From contig NZ_CP137338.1 in NCBI RefSeq assembly GCF_044923475.1, forward strand, positions 3,100,001 through 3,164,000: DNA of 64,000 nucleotides, in the 5' to 3' direction. Each line of letters opens with the position of its first letter. The first letter of the stretch is position 1. The DNA comes from JAAURS01 sp044923475 (GTDB lineage: Bacteria > Cyanobacteriota > Cyanobacteriia > Thermosynechococcales > Thermosynechococcaceae). This document shows, piece after piece, positions 25,505 through 35,139 of this stretch. The notes under the pieces are model-generated. The model made no database searches. It was not told the origin of the DNA and was given only the letters and a program-made list of their open reading frames with translations. Position numbers and translations under genes: made by a program.

Positions 25505-27439
25505 ATGCACGACACAAAGCAGCAAAAGCAGCGCATAGGTGGGCGATTATCTTTAGTAGCACTGGGTTTGGTGCTGCTACAGGCAGCACCTGGAATGGCG
25601 CAGGCCAAAAAAAACGAAACCTCATACAGCGATTTTATTCGGCAGATTAAAAACGAAGAGGTTCGGGAGGTCAATCTGCTCCCAAACCAAAATCTCGCTA
25701 GATATACCTTAAAAAGTCAGCCCAGCAACGCACCCCCTCAAGAGGTACGGCTGTTCAATCAAGACGTGCAGTTAACGCGCTTGCTGCGCAATAAGAATGT
25801 CAACTTTACCTACGCGCCGGAAGAAGCCGGCAACCCGGTCGTCAGCATTCTGCTGCACCTGCTGCTGGGATTCTTTTTGCTGAGCTTGCTGCTGATGTTC
25901 CTGCGGCGGGCCAGTAACGCGCCTGGCGGGCCGGGACAAATCCTGAACTTCGGCAAATCCAGGGCGCGCTTCCAGATGGAAGCGCAGACGGGGATTTGCT
26001 TTGACGATGTGGCAGGCATTGAAGAGGCCAAAGAAGAGCTTCAAGAGGTCGTCACGTTTCTGAAGCAGCCTGAAAAGTTTACGGCAGTGGGCGCGCGAAT
26101 TCCGAAAGGGGTGCTGCTCGTCGGCCCGCCAGGAACGGGTAAGACTTTGTTGGCCAAAGCGATCGCCGGGGAAGCCAGCGTCCCGTTCTTCAGCATTTCC
26201 GGCTCGGAATTCGTGGAAATGTTTGTAGGCGTGGGTGCCTCCCGCGTCCGAGATTTATTTAAAAAGGCCAAAGAAAACGCGCCTTGCCTGGTTTTTATCG
26301 ATGAAATTGACGCCGTGGGCCGTCAGCGGGGCACGGGTATCGGCGGCGGCAATGACGAACGGGAGCAAACCCTCAACCAGCTCTTGACCGAAATGGACGG
26401 CTTTGAGGGCAATACGGGCGTCATCATCATCGCGGCCACCAACCGCCCCGATGTTTTGGACTCAGCCCTCCTGCGTCCGGGTCGGTTCGACCGTCAGGTC
26501 ATTGTCGATTTACCCACGTACAACGGGCGATTGGGCATTCTAGAAGTCCACGCCCGGACCAAAAAGCTGGCACCGGAGATTTCTCTAGAGGCGATCGCCC
26601 GTCGGACCCCCGGCTTCTCAGGGGCAGCGCTCGCGAATTTGCTCAACGAAGCCGCCATTCTCACGGCCCGTCGCCGCAAAGAGTGCATTACCGACCAAGA
26701 AATTCTGGATGCCATCGATCGCGTCACCATCGGACTGACCCTGACGCCCTTGCTCGACAGCAAAAAGAAATGGGTGATTGCCTATCACGAAGTGGGCCAC
26801 GCCCTGCTCATGACCCTGCTGAAAAACGCAGATCCCCTCGACAAAGTTACCATCATCCCCCGTTCCGGCGGCATTGGCGGATTTGCGAAATCCATCATTA
26901 AAGACGAAGACCTCGACAGCGGATTGCGGAGTCGGTCTTGGCTGATGGATCGCATTACGATCGCTTTAGGCGGTCGCGCCTCTGAGGTGGAAGTGTTTGG
27001 CGATGCCGAAGTGACGAACGGCGCATCGGGCGACGTGCAGTACGTGGCAGACCTCGCCCGCGAAATGGTAACGAAGTTGGGAATGTCCGACTTAGGCAAT
27101 ATGGCCCTAGAGCTAGACGGCGATCGCGAGGTGTTTTTAGGGCGAGACTGGGGTTCGCGCTCGGACTATTCCGAAGAAATGGCGGTCAAGATCGACCAGC
27201 AGGTGCGCCAGATCGTGATGCGCTGTTACGAAGAAGCCCGCCGCGTGATTCGAGAGCATCGCCCAGTCATGGAAAAACTGGTCGAAGTTTTGCTCGAAAA
27301 AGAAACTATTGAGGGCGAAGATTTCCGCGCCATTGTGGAGCAATACAAACAGCAAACGAAGAAACAACCTGCCCTTAGCGCGAGTTCGGCAATGGCTGTT
27401 TCTTATACGGAAGAGTCATTGGAGCTGCCTTTACAATAG
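25505..27439 (+). CDS. ftsH: FtsH ATP-dependent zinc metalloprotease
   Basis: 644 residues. A first hydrophobic segment (about 14-32), a lumenal or periplasmic FtsH_ext domain (about 38-108) and a second membrane helix (112-133) precede the AAA domain. Walker A is GPPGTGKT (207-214), Walker B LVFIDEIDA and the SRH region ATNRPDVLDSALLRPGRFDR. The peptidase zinc motif is HEVGH (428-432), with a third ligand likely in the following acidic segments. All catalytic elements are intact. Cyanobacteria have about four FtsH paralogues in thylakoid and cytoplasmic membranes that turn over proteins such as D1; which one this is cannot be decided here. Confidence 0.95.
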   Translation: MHDTKQQKQRIGGRLSLVALGLVLLQAAPGMAQAKKNETSYSDFIRQIKNEEVREVNLLPNQNLARYTLKSQPSNAPPQEVRLFNQDVQLTRLLRNKNVNFTYAPEEAGNPVVSILLHLLLGFFLLSLLLMFLRRASNAPGGPGQILNFGKSRARFQMEAQTGICFDDVAGIEEAKEELQEVVTFLKQPEKFTAVGARIPKGVLLVGPPGTGKTLLAKAIAGEASVPFFSISGSEFVEMFVGVGASRVRDLFKKAKENAPCLVFIDEIDAVGRQRGTGIGGGNDEREQTLNQLLTEMDGFEGNTGVIIIAATNRPDVLDSALLRPGRFDRQVIVDLPTYNGRLGILEVHARTKKLAPEISLEAIARRTPGFSGAALANLLNEAAILTARRRKECITDQEILDAIDRVTIGLTLTPLLDSKKKWVIAYHEVGHALLMTLLKNADPLDKVTIIPRSGGIGGFAKSIIKDEDLDSGLRSRSWLMDRITIALGGRASEVEVFGDAEVTNGASGDVQYVADLAREMVTKLGMSDLGNMALELDGDREVFLGRDWGSRSDYSEEMAVKIDQQVRQIVMRCYEEARRVIREHRPVMEKLVEVLLEKETIEGEDFRAIVEQYKQQTKKQPALSASSAMAVSYTEESLELPLQ

Positions 27440-27500
27440 ATGGGATCCGCCAAACTCACATCCGTATTCCCTCAACTCGCTCATCCATTGGATCGGTGCT

Positions 27501-28259
27501 TTGTCTGAAATTTCTGCCGCTTATTTTTTGATTGCCCACGGCAGTCGAGATCCGCGATCGCGTCAGGGCTTAGAGGCCTGTGCCACTCTCGTTCGAAATA
27601 ACCTCGCCGCGCATGGAACGCTAAAACAGCCCGTGCCCTATGTCGGGACAGGCGTACTGGAGTTTGGCGAGCAACCCTTGGCGGTTCAGATTGCTGCGTT
27701 TGCAGCCGCTGTCGCCAGAGACGGCATTCGTCAGGTGTTTCTGATCCCCCTTTTTTTGGTGGCTGGCAATCACGTCAATCGAGATTTGCCCGAAGCGATC
27801 CATCAAGCCCGATCTGACATGCCTGAAAGCATTTCTCTACAGCTTTGCCCTTTCCTCGGTTCTCATCCCAGCATGGCGCAGCTCTTACAGGAGCGAATGA
27901 ACGAGCTGCGCTGCGATCGCTGGATTTTGCTAGCTCACGGGACCAAGCGCCCCGGCGGCAACCCGGCCATCGACGCGTTAGCGACTCAGTTGGGTGCCGC
28001 GTCTGCCTATTGGGCCACCGCACCTACCCTAGAAGCTCGGCTCCGATCCTTCTCTGGAGGGACGCCCTTACGCGTTGGAATTCTTCCCTACTTTTTATTC
28101 ACAGGCAGTATTATTGACTCCATTGGCGATCGCGTCGCTCAGCTCCGCGCTGAATATAGCGAACTCGACTTACACCTCGCACGACCGCTGAATCCAAGCC
28201 CCTTACTGGCTACGCTTTTATTGGACCGCTGCACTCGTACTTCATCCGTGCCGCAGTAA
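27501..28259 (+). CDS. sirB: sirohydrochlorin chelatase (SirB/CbiX type)
   Basis: About 252 residues if TTG 27501 is the start. No ATG or GTG exists between the FtsH stop and the first conserved strand. FLIAHGSRDPRSRQG near the N terminus carries the chelatase His, and LVAGNHVNRDLPEA is the second active-site segment. A second half repeats the fold (WILLAHGTKRPGGN, FLFTGSIIDSI). It inserts Fe (or Co) into sirohydrochlorin for siroheme. It is followed 17 bases later by cobA, which makes the substrate precursor, so the two form a siroheme unit. The frame stays open far back into ftsH, which makes the start uncertain. Confidence 0.85.
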   Translation: MSEISAAYFLIAHGSRDPRSRQGLEACATLVRNNLAAHGTLKQPVPYVGTGVLEFGEQPLAVQIAAFAAAVARDGIRQVFLIPLFLVAGNHVNRDLPEAIHQARSDMPESISLQLCPFLGSHPSMAQLLQERMNELRCDRWILLAHGTKRPGGNPAIDALATQLGAASAYWATAPTLEARLRSFSGGTPLRVGILPYFLFTGSIIDSIGDRVAQLRAEYSELDLHLARPLNPSPLLATLLLDRCTRTSSVPQ

Positions 28260-28276
28260 GCTGCAATGAACCTAAG

Positions 28277-29068
28277 ATGACAAACAATCGAGCCAATGAA
28301 TTAAATTCTCCGATGGGAAAAGTGTATTTAGTGGGAGCGGGACCGGGAGATCCGGGTCTCATGACGGTCAAGGGAAAAGCCTTACTAGAGCACGCAGACT
28401 GCATCATTTACGACGCTCTGATCAGCCCCGCTATTATCGCGATGATGAACCCAAAGGCAGAGCAGATCCATGCGGGCAAGCGACGAGGCCAGCATTCCCT
28501 CGTGCAGTCCGAGATTACGGCACTGCTCATCGCAAAGGCTCGCGAGCATGCCGCAGTCGTTCGGTTGAAGGGAGGAGATCCCTTCGTATTTGGGCGAGGC
28601 GGCGAGGAAATGGTGGACCTAATCGAGGCCGGGGTTGCTGTTGAAATTGTCCCTGGCATTACGGCTGGCGTCGCTGCGCCTGCCTACGCCGGAATTCCCG
28701 TCACCCATCGCAACTACGGCTCTTCTGTAACCTTTGTGACGGGTCACGAGCACGCAGGAAAATACCAGCCCCAAGTGAATTGGCAGGCGATCGCCCGAAG
28801 TTCTGACACGATCGTGATTTATATGGGCATCCACAACCTGGCCCATATCTTAGAAGCACTTCAGGCGGGTGGACGCCCCCTCGAAACCCCCATTGCCCTG
28901 ATCCAGTGGGGAACTTGCCCCAACCAAAGAGAACTAGTCGGAACCTTTGCGACGATTTTGCAGCAAATGGAAGAGACGGGGTTTGATGCCCCGGCGATCG
29001 CGGTGGTCGGCGATGTGGTCAGCCTTCACGAGCTGATAGCCCGACCGTCGCTGCTTCCTGTCATCTGA
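28277..29068 (+). CDS. cobA: uroporphyrinogen-III C-methyltransferase
   Basis: 263 residues; an alternative ATG at 28313 begins the conserved MGKVYLVGAGPGDPGLMTVK. Other family signatures are YDALIS (about 48), VRLKGGDPFVFGRGGEE (about 95-111), VPGITAGVAAPAYAGIPVTHR and YMGIHNL. It catalyses the two SAM-dependent methylations of uroporphyrinogen III to precorrin-2, the first step to siroheme and cobalamin. It is the stand-alone methyltransferase without a CysG dehydrogenase domain. With sirB immediately upstream it forms a siroheme pathway operon needed for nitrite and sulfite reductases. Confidence 0.94.
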   Translation: MTNNRANELNSPMGKVYLVGAGPGDPGLMTVKGKALLEHADCIIYDALISPAIIAMMNPKAEQIHAGKRRGQHSLVQSEITALLIAKAREHAAVVRLKGGDPFVFGRGGEEMVDLIEAGVAVEIVPGITAGVAAPAYAGIPVTHRNYGSSVTFVTGHEHAGKYQPQVNWQAIARSSDTIVIYMGIHNLAHILEALQAGGRPLETPIALIQWGTCPNQRELVGTFATILQQMEETGFDAPAIAVVGDVVSLHELIARPSLLPVI

Positions 29069-29091
29069 TTCATTGCAATGGAATCGCGGTA

Positions 29092-29781
29092 TTACTTTTG
29101 AGCCCAGGCTTGCTTCCAATCGCGCATCTGCTTGATTTCCGTCTGCTGCGAAGCAATGATATTTTGAGCCAGCTTCTGGATGTCGGGGCGCTTAGACTTG
29201 CCCAAAACCTCTTTCGCCATCGCGATCGCCCCTTCGTGGTGAGGAATCATCGCATTAATAAAACGCAAGTCAAATCCAGCATCAGCCGCACCTAAATCTT
29301 GGCTCATCATCATGCTCTGTTTCTGGGATGGCGACATTGCCATCATGTGACCCATCTCAGCACTCCAAGCCATCGGCGTACTGCTCTCTTTGGGATACCA
29401 AGCTTTTCGCCACTGCTTCATTTGAGCGATTTCCCGATTCTGGGCCTGAATGATGTCTTTAGCTAATTTTTGAAGCTGAGGGCGTTTCGCCTTCTGCTGC
29501 GCTTCTTTGGCCATCACCACTGCGCCCTCGTGGTGGGGAATCATGGCATCAATAAAGCGCAGATCGAGGTTTTCATCCGCCGGACCTAGATCCATGGACA
29601 TATTGTGTCCCATACCACCACGATTGCCTTGCCCCTTCATCGCACCTGAATCCACCCTGGTGGGGCTTGGCGCTTGGGCTTGGGTTTTAAAGTCAACATT
29701 ACAGGATACGAACAAACTGCTGAGCGGAACCGTTACTGCCAATCCGAGCAGTAGACCTGCTTTTTTAAAGTGATTTATCAT
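29092..29781 (-). CDS. tandem DUF305 secreted or lipid-anchored protein
   Basis: 229 residues. The N terminus has Lys residues, a hydrophobic segment (AGLLLGLAVTVPLSSLFVSC) and a possible lipobox ending at Cys27. Two DUF305 domains follow, each with D-x-D-LRFI(D/N)AMIPHHEGA, MAKEA or MAKEV and a closing QM(K/R)xWxxAW. The linker (about 140-165) is methionine-rich (MGHMMAMSP). The two domains share the same HHEGA motif and probably arose by internal duplication. The clustered His, Met and Asp suggest metal handling in the periplasm, copper being often proposed for the family. It runs convergent to cobA. Confidence 0.85.
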   Translation of the reverse strand: MINHFKKAGLLLGLAVTVPLSSLFVSCNVDFKTQAQAPSPTRVDSGAMKGQGNRGGMGHNMSMDLGPADENLDLRFIDAMIPHHEGAVVMAKEAQQKAKRPQLQKLAKDIIQAQNREIAQMKQWRKAWYPKESSTPMAWSAEMGHMMAMSPSQKQSMMMSQDLGAADAGFDLRFINAMIPHHEGAIAMAKEVLGKSKRPDIQKLAQNIIASQQTEIKQMRDWKQAWAQK

Positions 29782-29964
29782 CGCCGTCAGACCTTTTATT
29801 CAAAATCAAAGTCATTATCTTAAACTCTCCCCTCAGCGAGAGAGTCAATTGAGTTTTTGCAAAATCCACTACAGATGTAACGAGCGTTAATTTGAACGAT
29901 AATAGAGCCTTAATCGAGCCTCGATTCCACTTATTCGGGACTATCTTCGATTCGCAGGTCAATA

Positions 29965-32310
29965 ATGCAGTGGTTCCTGGCGCTCTATATCATTGTCAAT
30001 CTTTTAGCGGCGGTCATTTGCACCACCATTGCAATTTTGGTCCCGCAGCGTATCGCTCAGGCAGATTGGGGATTTCGTTTGTTTGCGCTGATGACGGCAT
30101 TGTGGTGCGCGACCTCCGGCCTATTTTTCCTCAACCATAGCCTTGACGATTTTTGGATCTGGACCGGAATCCAGGTGTTTCCATACGTTACGATTCCCGT
30201 CCTGTGGTTTTACTTTATTTTGCAATTTACCGGAGATCGAACCCCTCCTCCGGTCTTATTATTTTTGGTCCCTTGCCTAACGCTAGCAATTTACTGGAAC
30301 CCTGATTGGTCTTCGCTGATGTGGAGCATTACGGAGGAAGACTGGCTATTCGGAATCTCAATTGCGCATTACGAACGCGGCTCGTGGTTCCGCTTTATCC
30401 ACGTTCCCTATAGCTATGCCTTAATTGTCCTGGGCCACGGCTATTTAATCCGCGCGATGTGGCAGAGTAGAAAAAATCAAAGTAGGCCTTTATTCCTTTT
30501 GCTTTTATGCGGGCTTACGCCTCTTCTTCTCAACATTCTAACGCTTTCACCACTTTACGATCCTTTCCGTTTTTTCGATTTGACGCCGATCGGGCTGTCT
30601 CTCAGTAGCGTGCTTTTTTGTTGGGGACTCTCTCACTATCAACTCCTTCAGCGATCGCCTTTAGCTTACCAACAGATTTTTGCCAGCTTGAAGGCTTCTA
30701 TTTTAGTGGTCGATCCGCACTACCGCTTAATTGAGTTCAACGCTGCCGCAGAAGCGTTACTGGAATGCACTCAAGATTCAATTGGAGCGTCGGCAAAAAC
30801 GCTCGTTACATTTTTGCAAGCGTCGGATTGGGACCAGCTCAAAGTTAGAGGTCAAATAGAGATACTGGCCCTTCATCAATACTTTCAGGTCGAGCAAATC
30901 TCTATTTTTCGGAAACAAAAGCTCTTGGGCTATATCCTCAACATTTTAGATATTACAGAATCTCGACAGCTTCAGGAACAAATCTTGCAGGGTGCATTGC
31001 TTTACGACGCCCTAACGGGACTCCCGAATCGCACTTTATTCTCAGATCGACTCGAACAAGTCATCAAATATTGCAATCGCGACGCTGAATCTTCGTTCGC
31101 CATTGCTTTCCTCGATATCGATCGCTTCAAAATTATCAACGATTCCCTGGGGCATATTGTAGGAGATCGGGTGCTGATGGAAGTAGCCCGACGGCTGCAA
31201 TCGTGCCTGCGCAGCGAAGATACCGTTGCTCGTTTTGGCGGAGACGAGTTTGCCATTCTCGCGGCCAATGCCCATCCCAGAAATATTGAATTTCTGTGCG
31301 AAAGGCTGCAACAGAAAATCAAAGAGCCGATTTATCTGGGAACGCATCAAATCGTAACCAGTGCCAGTATTGGAATTGCGTTTGGATCCTCTCAGGTCAG
31401 TCCCGATCGCCTGATTCAAAATGCAGACATTGCGATGTACCAAGCAAAAGCCAATGGCAGAGGCACGTTCTCGATTTTCGATCAAAGCTTAGGCAGCCAA
31501 ACCATTCACCGAATGGAGTTGGAAGTATCTTTGCGTCAAGCGCTAGAGCGCAAAGAATTTTTCTTGGTTTTCCAGCCAGTTATTGAAATAAGTAACCGTC
31601 GGCTGAGGGGATTCGAAGCATTATTGCGGTGGCAGCATCCAGAGCACGGATTAATTTTGCCATCGGTCTTCATTCCCATTGCAGAGGAGATGGGCATCAT
31701 TGCGACTTTAGACGGATGGGCGCTTCAAACAGCATGCCAGCAGCTCCGTCAATGGCAAGAGCGGCATCCAAGGCAAAATCTGACGATGAGCGTTAATTTA
31801 TCCAGTGCAAATTTTATGTTTGCCAACCTCGTCGAGACGATCGTGCAGGTATTGCAGGCGACGCAAGTATCAGGCACGAGCCTCAAGCTCGAGATTACAG
31901 AAAGCATCGTCATGAAGGACCCCGAAGCGAGTGCCAGCGTTTTGGAGAAACTTCAAGCCCAGGGGGTGGGGATTCTGTTAGACGATTTCGGGACCGGTCA
32001 TTCTTCCTTGAGTTACCTGCACCAACTTCCCCTGGAGGGTTTAAAAATAGACCGTTCCTTCGTGCAGGAGGCTCAGTACAGCCAACAAAGCATGGAAATT
32101 ATTAAAACCATTATTTCGTTGGCCCGAGGACTCAAGCTAAACCTCATTGCCGAAGGGGTCGAAACGGATGACCAATGTCAGATGCTGCGAGAATTGGGCT
32201 GCGAGTTCGGTCAAGGTTATTTATGGTGGAGGCCTTTGACTGAAGGGGATGCCGACCGGGCGATCGCAGAACAATTGCTCTCCTTTCGACCCTTGCTGAA
32301 AGAACCGTAA
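29965..32310 (+). CDS. 7TM-PAS-GGDEF-EAL cyclic-di-GMP signalling protein
   Basis: 781 residues. About seven hydrophobic segments in the first 225 residues resemble the 7TM sensor found at the N terminus of some histidine kinases. A PAS domain covers about 230-335, GGDEF about 345-505 and EAL about 520-775. The cyclase motif ARFGGDEF is intact and preceded at the right distance by RSED, an RxxD inhibitory site. The phosphodiesterase motifs FEALLRW, ITES, DDFGTGHSSL and LKIDRSF are intact. The GGDEF-EAL part resembles that of 3292-5124. It stands as a single gene. Ligand unknown. Confidence 0.92.
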   Translation: MQWFLALYIIVNLLAAVICTTIAILVPQRIAQADWGFRLFALMTALWCATSGLFFLNHSLDDFWIWTGIQVFPYVTIPVLWFYFILQFTGDRTPPPVLLFLVPCLTLAIYWNPDWSSLMWSITEEDWLFGISIAHYERGSWFRFIHVPYSYALIVLGHGYLIRAMWQSRKNQSRPLFLLLLCGLTPLLLNILTLSPLYDPFRFFDLTPIGLSLSSVLFCWGLSHYQLLQRSPLAYQQIFASLKASILVVDPHYRLIEFNAAAEALLECTQDSIGASAKTLVTFLQASDWDQLKVRGQIEILALHQYFQVEQISIFRKQKLLGYILNILDITESRQLQEQILQGALLYDALTGLPNRTLFSDRLEQVIKYCNRDAESSFAIAFLDIDRFKIINDSLGHIVGDRVLMEVARRLQSCLRSEDTVARFGGDEFAILAANAHPRNIEFLCERLQQKIKEPIYLGTHQIVTSASIGIAFGSSQVSPDRLIQNADIAMYQAKANGRGTFSIFDQSLGSQTIHRMELEVSLRQALERKEFFLVFQPVIEISNRRLRGFEALLRWQHPEHGLILPSVFIPIAEEMGIIATLDGWALQTACQQLRQWQERHPRQNLTMSVNLSSANFMFANLVETIVQVLQATQVSGTSLKLEITESIVMKDPEASASVLEKLQAQGVGILLDDFGTGHSSLSYLHQLPLEGLKIDRSFVQEAQYSQQSMEIIKTIISLARGLKLNLIAEGVETDDQCQMLRELGCEFGQGYLWWRPLTEGDADRAIAEQLLSFRPLLKEP

Positions 32311-32357
32311 GACTGCTCTGAAACTCCGTGAGAGGGAACGGAGCTATTCTTTCTCCC

Positions 32358-33470
32358 TCAAACGGATTGGAGTTGGCTGGAAATTCGCTGTAAAGTCCGA
32401 TCGTTTTCCGCTGGCGTGCCGATTGTAATGCGAAGACCGCCACCTGTAAAACGGATGGACGTGCCGAGCTGTCTGAGTTGATGGCGCAAATTCTCGGTTT
32501 CGGCCTCGGTTTCTAGCCAGGCATAGATGAAATTAGCAGCGCTGGGCCGCAGTTGCAATCGAGGCAGTTGCGAGAGAGCGGCGTACATCCGATCGCGTTC
32601 CCGCATCAGTTCTGGAATGCTTTGCAAAAGCTGGGCGCGGTGGGTTAGGGCAAGCTGAGCCGCCGCTTGAGACATGGCTGGCAGATTGTAGGGCAACCGC
32701 ACTTTTTCGAGAACCTGAATAAGAGTCGGCTGGGCGATCGCATAGCCCACGCGATGGGCTGCCAGTCGAAACGCCTTGGAGAAGGTACGCAAAATCACCC
32801 AGTTGGAGCGGTGGGCGATTTCCGCGACCAAAGTCTGTTGGCTGAATTCAAAGTAAGCTTCATCGATCGCGACCAGAATATTGGGCGGAAGCTGCTTCAG
32901 CCAATCAATTTCGGTCCTCGTCAGCGGGTTCCCCGTCGGAGAGTTGGGATGCACCACAAACACCACGCGCACTGGCGTTGAAGTGGAAGAACTAACGGCG
33001 GCTTCGGCCTCTCGCAAATCCAAGGCAAACGCCTCGGTGCGACGAATGCGCGCGACCGGAATGCCGAGCGTTTGGGCCAGGATGGCATACATGGAAAACG
33101 TAGGCTCGGCCACCAATATCGAACCCTGTCCGCCCAGACACGTTGCAATCAGCAAAGAGCGAATCAGTTCGTCGGACCCATTGCCAACGGAGATCTGCCT
33201 GGGGTCGATCTGTACCGAATCGGTAGCAGATTCGGTGACGTAGGCGGCGATCGCCCTTTTCAGGGCATCGTGTTCCCCATCTGGATAGCGATTGGCTTCA
33301 ATCTGGTGCTGATAGGTCCACGCTAACTTTTGCTTCAGCTCGACAGGCAAATCGTAGGGGCACTCATTGGTATCCAGCCGATCGACGGCGAGATTGGGTT
33401 CGCCTTCTGCTTCGGGGTGGGGCGTATAGGCATTGAGCTGGGCTAGATCGGAGCGCAGGAATGGCAGCAT
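32358..33470 (-). CDS. hisC: histidinol-phosphate aminotransferase
   Basis: 370 residues from MLPFLRSDLAQLNAY; an upstream ATG at 33509 adds 13 residues. Fold-type I PLP aminotransferase: RLDTNECPYDLP near the N terminus, GNGSDELI (about 90-97), VHPNSPTGNPL (about 175), IDEAYFEF (about 205) and the PLP Lys in LRTFSKAFRLAAHRVGYA (about 235). Arg in GLRITIG near the end binds the substrate phosphate or carboxylate. It catalyses the glutamate-dependent step from imidazole-acetol phosphate to histidinol phosphate. Genomic neighbours are unrelated, as usual for dispersed cyanobacterial his genes. Confidence 0.92.
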   Translation of the reverse strand: MLPFLRSDLAQLNAYTPHPEAEGEPNLAVDRLDTNECPYDLPVELKQKLAWTYQHQIEANRYPDGEHDALKRAIAAYVTESATDSVQIDPRQISVGNGSDELIRSLLIATCLGGQGSILVAEPTFSMYAILAQTLGIPVARIRRTEAFALDLREAEAAVSSSTSTPVRVVFVVHPNSPTGNPLTRTEIDWLKQLPPNILVAIDEAYFEFSQQTLVAEIAHRSNWVILRTFSKAFRLAAHRVGYAIAQPTLIQVLEKVRLPYNLPAMSQAAAQLALTHRAQLLQSIPELMRERDRMYAALSQLPRLQLRPSAANFIYAWLETEAETENLRHQLRQLGTSIRFTGGGLRITIGTPAENDRTLQRISSQLQSV

Positions 33471-33595
33471 GGCAGTGGGGAAATGTGAATCGACGCGGCA
33501 GAGATGCACTGTCTTTCAGTATGCTCGATCGTAGCCCATGTATCGAAAATGCAGGGTATGATGTTCTGCCCATTCGATCGTCAAGGAACTGATTC

Positions 33596-35014
33596 ATGGA
33601 TCGCTCCAAGTTCTCTAAACGTCAATTCGCCGCACCACCCTGGTTTTGGCTCGGTCTGATCGCGCTGTGGGGGATTGCGCTGGGCCTGCGGTTTTGGGGC
33701 TTAGAGCGCTTTGACACCTTGGTCTTTGACGAAGTTTATTTTGCTAAGTTCGCGCGTAACTACCTCACCCAGACACCGTTCTTCGACGCCCATCCACCTT
33801 TAGGGAAGTACCTCATTGCCGTGGGGATCTGGCTCAAGGGCTTCAATCCGTGGGGCTACCGCTGGATGAATGCCCTTACGGGTTCGTGCATTCCTTTGCT
33901 GGTTGTCGGATTGGGGGTTCAGATCGCGCGCCGCTATAGCTTCGCCCTCTTGGCAGGGGCGCTTGCAACGCTAGATGGCTTGCTGTTGGTGGAGTCGCGC
34001 TATGGCTTGATCAATGTTTACGTTTTGGCGTTTGGGCTGCTAGGCCATTGGCTGGCGCTATTGAGCGGTCAGCAGCGAGGGTGGAAACATTGGACGGCAC
34101 TGACGTTGGCAGGGTTGAGCTTTGGAGCAGCAGCAGCCGTAAAGTGGACGGGACTGGGATTCTTGCTGGGGCTGTATTTATTCTGGGCGATCGGGCGGCT
34201 GGGCCGTTTGGGACGACCGGGGTTGAGGCTCGCTCAAGAGCTTCCGCTCGAACAATTCCTGCGGCTATCCTTCACGAAGCTATTCATTTTTATTCCCGTA
34301 ACGGGTGCCGTACTGTACAGCCTGCTCTGGATTCCCCATTTGCTGCAAAACCCAGAGTTTGGGTTTATTGAAGTGCACCGACAAATGTTTGGCTACCACC
34401 AAAGGGTGGGGAATGGACCGTCTATCCATCCCTATTGCTCGTCACTGCCGGAGTGGCCGCTGATGAAGCGTCCGGTGAGCTATTTTTATCAGCTCGCCTC
34501 ATCGCTCCAAGACAGTCTTCCGGCGACAGGTCCTCCCCTTCCCTTTAACAAAGCTAAGTACGTCTACAGCGTTTATGCAATGGGAAATCCACCGCTGTGG
34601 TGGAGCGCGACGGTCGCGATCGCCATCGTTTTAGGCATGATGGTGTGGCACGTCGTCCTGCAGATGAGACAGCTTATCCGCCCGAGTCGAAACATTCTAC
34701 GCTTTAATTCCGAGAAACATTACGTTCCGCTTTACCTCATCACCGGATATGCCGCTAACATCCTTCCCTGGCTGAGCATCAGTCGCTGCGCTTTTTTATA
34801 TCACTACATGCCAGCTTACCTCTTCAGCAGCTTGGCGTTAGCCTGGTTGCTCGAAACGGGACTTCCCCATTCGCTCAAACCGTTGCGCATCCTCTCCCTG
34901 GTCGCGATCGCCCTCAGTATTTTCGGCTTTTTATTCTGGCTTCCCGTTTATCTGGGATTGCCCATTCGTCCCCTAGAGTGGCAGTGGCGCATTTGGTTTC
35001 GATCTTGGATTTAA
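33596..35014 (+). CDS. PMT-family glycosyltransferase (dolichyl-phosphate-mannose-protein mannosyltransferase-like)
   Basis: 472 residues with about 10 to 12 membrane helices. The conserved first loop has VFDEVYFAKFARNYL, containing the Asp-Glu pair of GT39 enzymes, then DAHPPLGK. Further family segments are GYRWMNALTG, LDGLLLVESRYGLIN, VKWTGLGF and SRCAFLYHYMPAYLF. These enzymes transfer mannose from a lipid carrier to secreted proteins; in cyanobacteria the acceptor is unknown. It begins 125 bases after and divergent to hisC, and a possible promoter region lies between. Confidence 0.88.
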   Translation: MDRSKFSKRQFAAPPWFWLGLIALWGIALGLRFWGLERFDTLVFDEVYFAKFARNYLTQTPFFDAHPPLGKYLIAVGIWLKGFNPWGYRWMNALTGSCIPLLVVGLGVQIARRYSFALLAGALATLDGLLLVESRYGLINVYVLAFGLLGHWLALLSGQQRGWKHWTALTLAGLSFGAAAAVKWTGLGFLLGLYLFWAIGRLGRLGRPGLRLAQELPLEQFLRLSFTKLFIFIPVTGAVLYSLLWIPHLLQNPEFGFIEVHRQMFGYHQRVGNGPSIHPYCSSLPEWPLMKRPVSYFYQLASSLQDSLPATGPPLPFNKAKYVYSVYAMGNPPLWWSATVAIAIVLGMMVWHVVLQMRQLIRPSRNILRFNSEKHYVPLYLITGYAANILPWLSISRCAFLYHYMPAYLFSSLALAWLLETGLPHSLKPLRILSLVAIALSIFGFLFWLPVYLGLPIRPLEWQWRIWFRSWI

Positions 35015-35052
35015 ATTCGATCGATTGAGAATCTTTCGCAATAAACAAGATA

Positions 35053-35108
35053 TATAATCTCTCATACGTTACCGTTTGATGTGAAGATATATTGTTAAAA
35101 TCGGTAAC
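35053..35108 (+). promoter_or_regulatory. candidate promoter and inverted repeat upstream of hemH
   Basis: A consensus -10 TATAAT lies at 35053-35058. Just downstream GTTACCG (35068-35074) and its complement CGGTAAC (35102-35108) form an inverted repeat with a 27-base spacer, extending weakly into TTT/AAA. It would lie in the leader of hemH, whose ATG is at 35140. I found no convincing -35 at normal spacing. Confidence 0.35.
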
Positions 35109-35139
35109 AAAGCTGAGTTAAGTTTAGGAAGCCTTGTGT

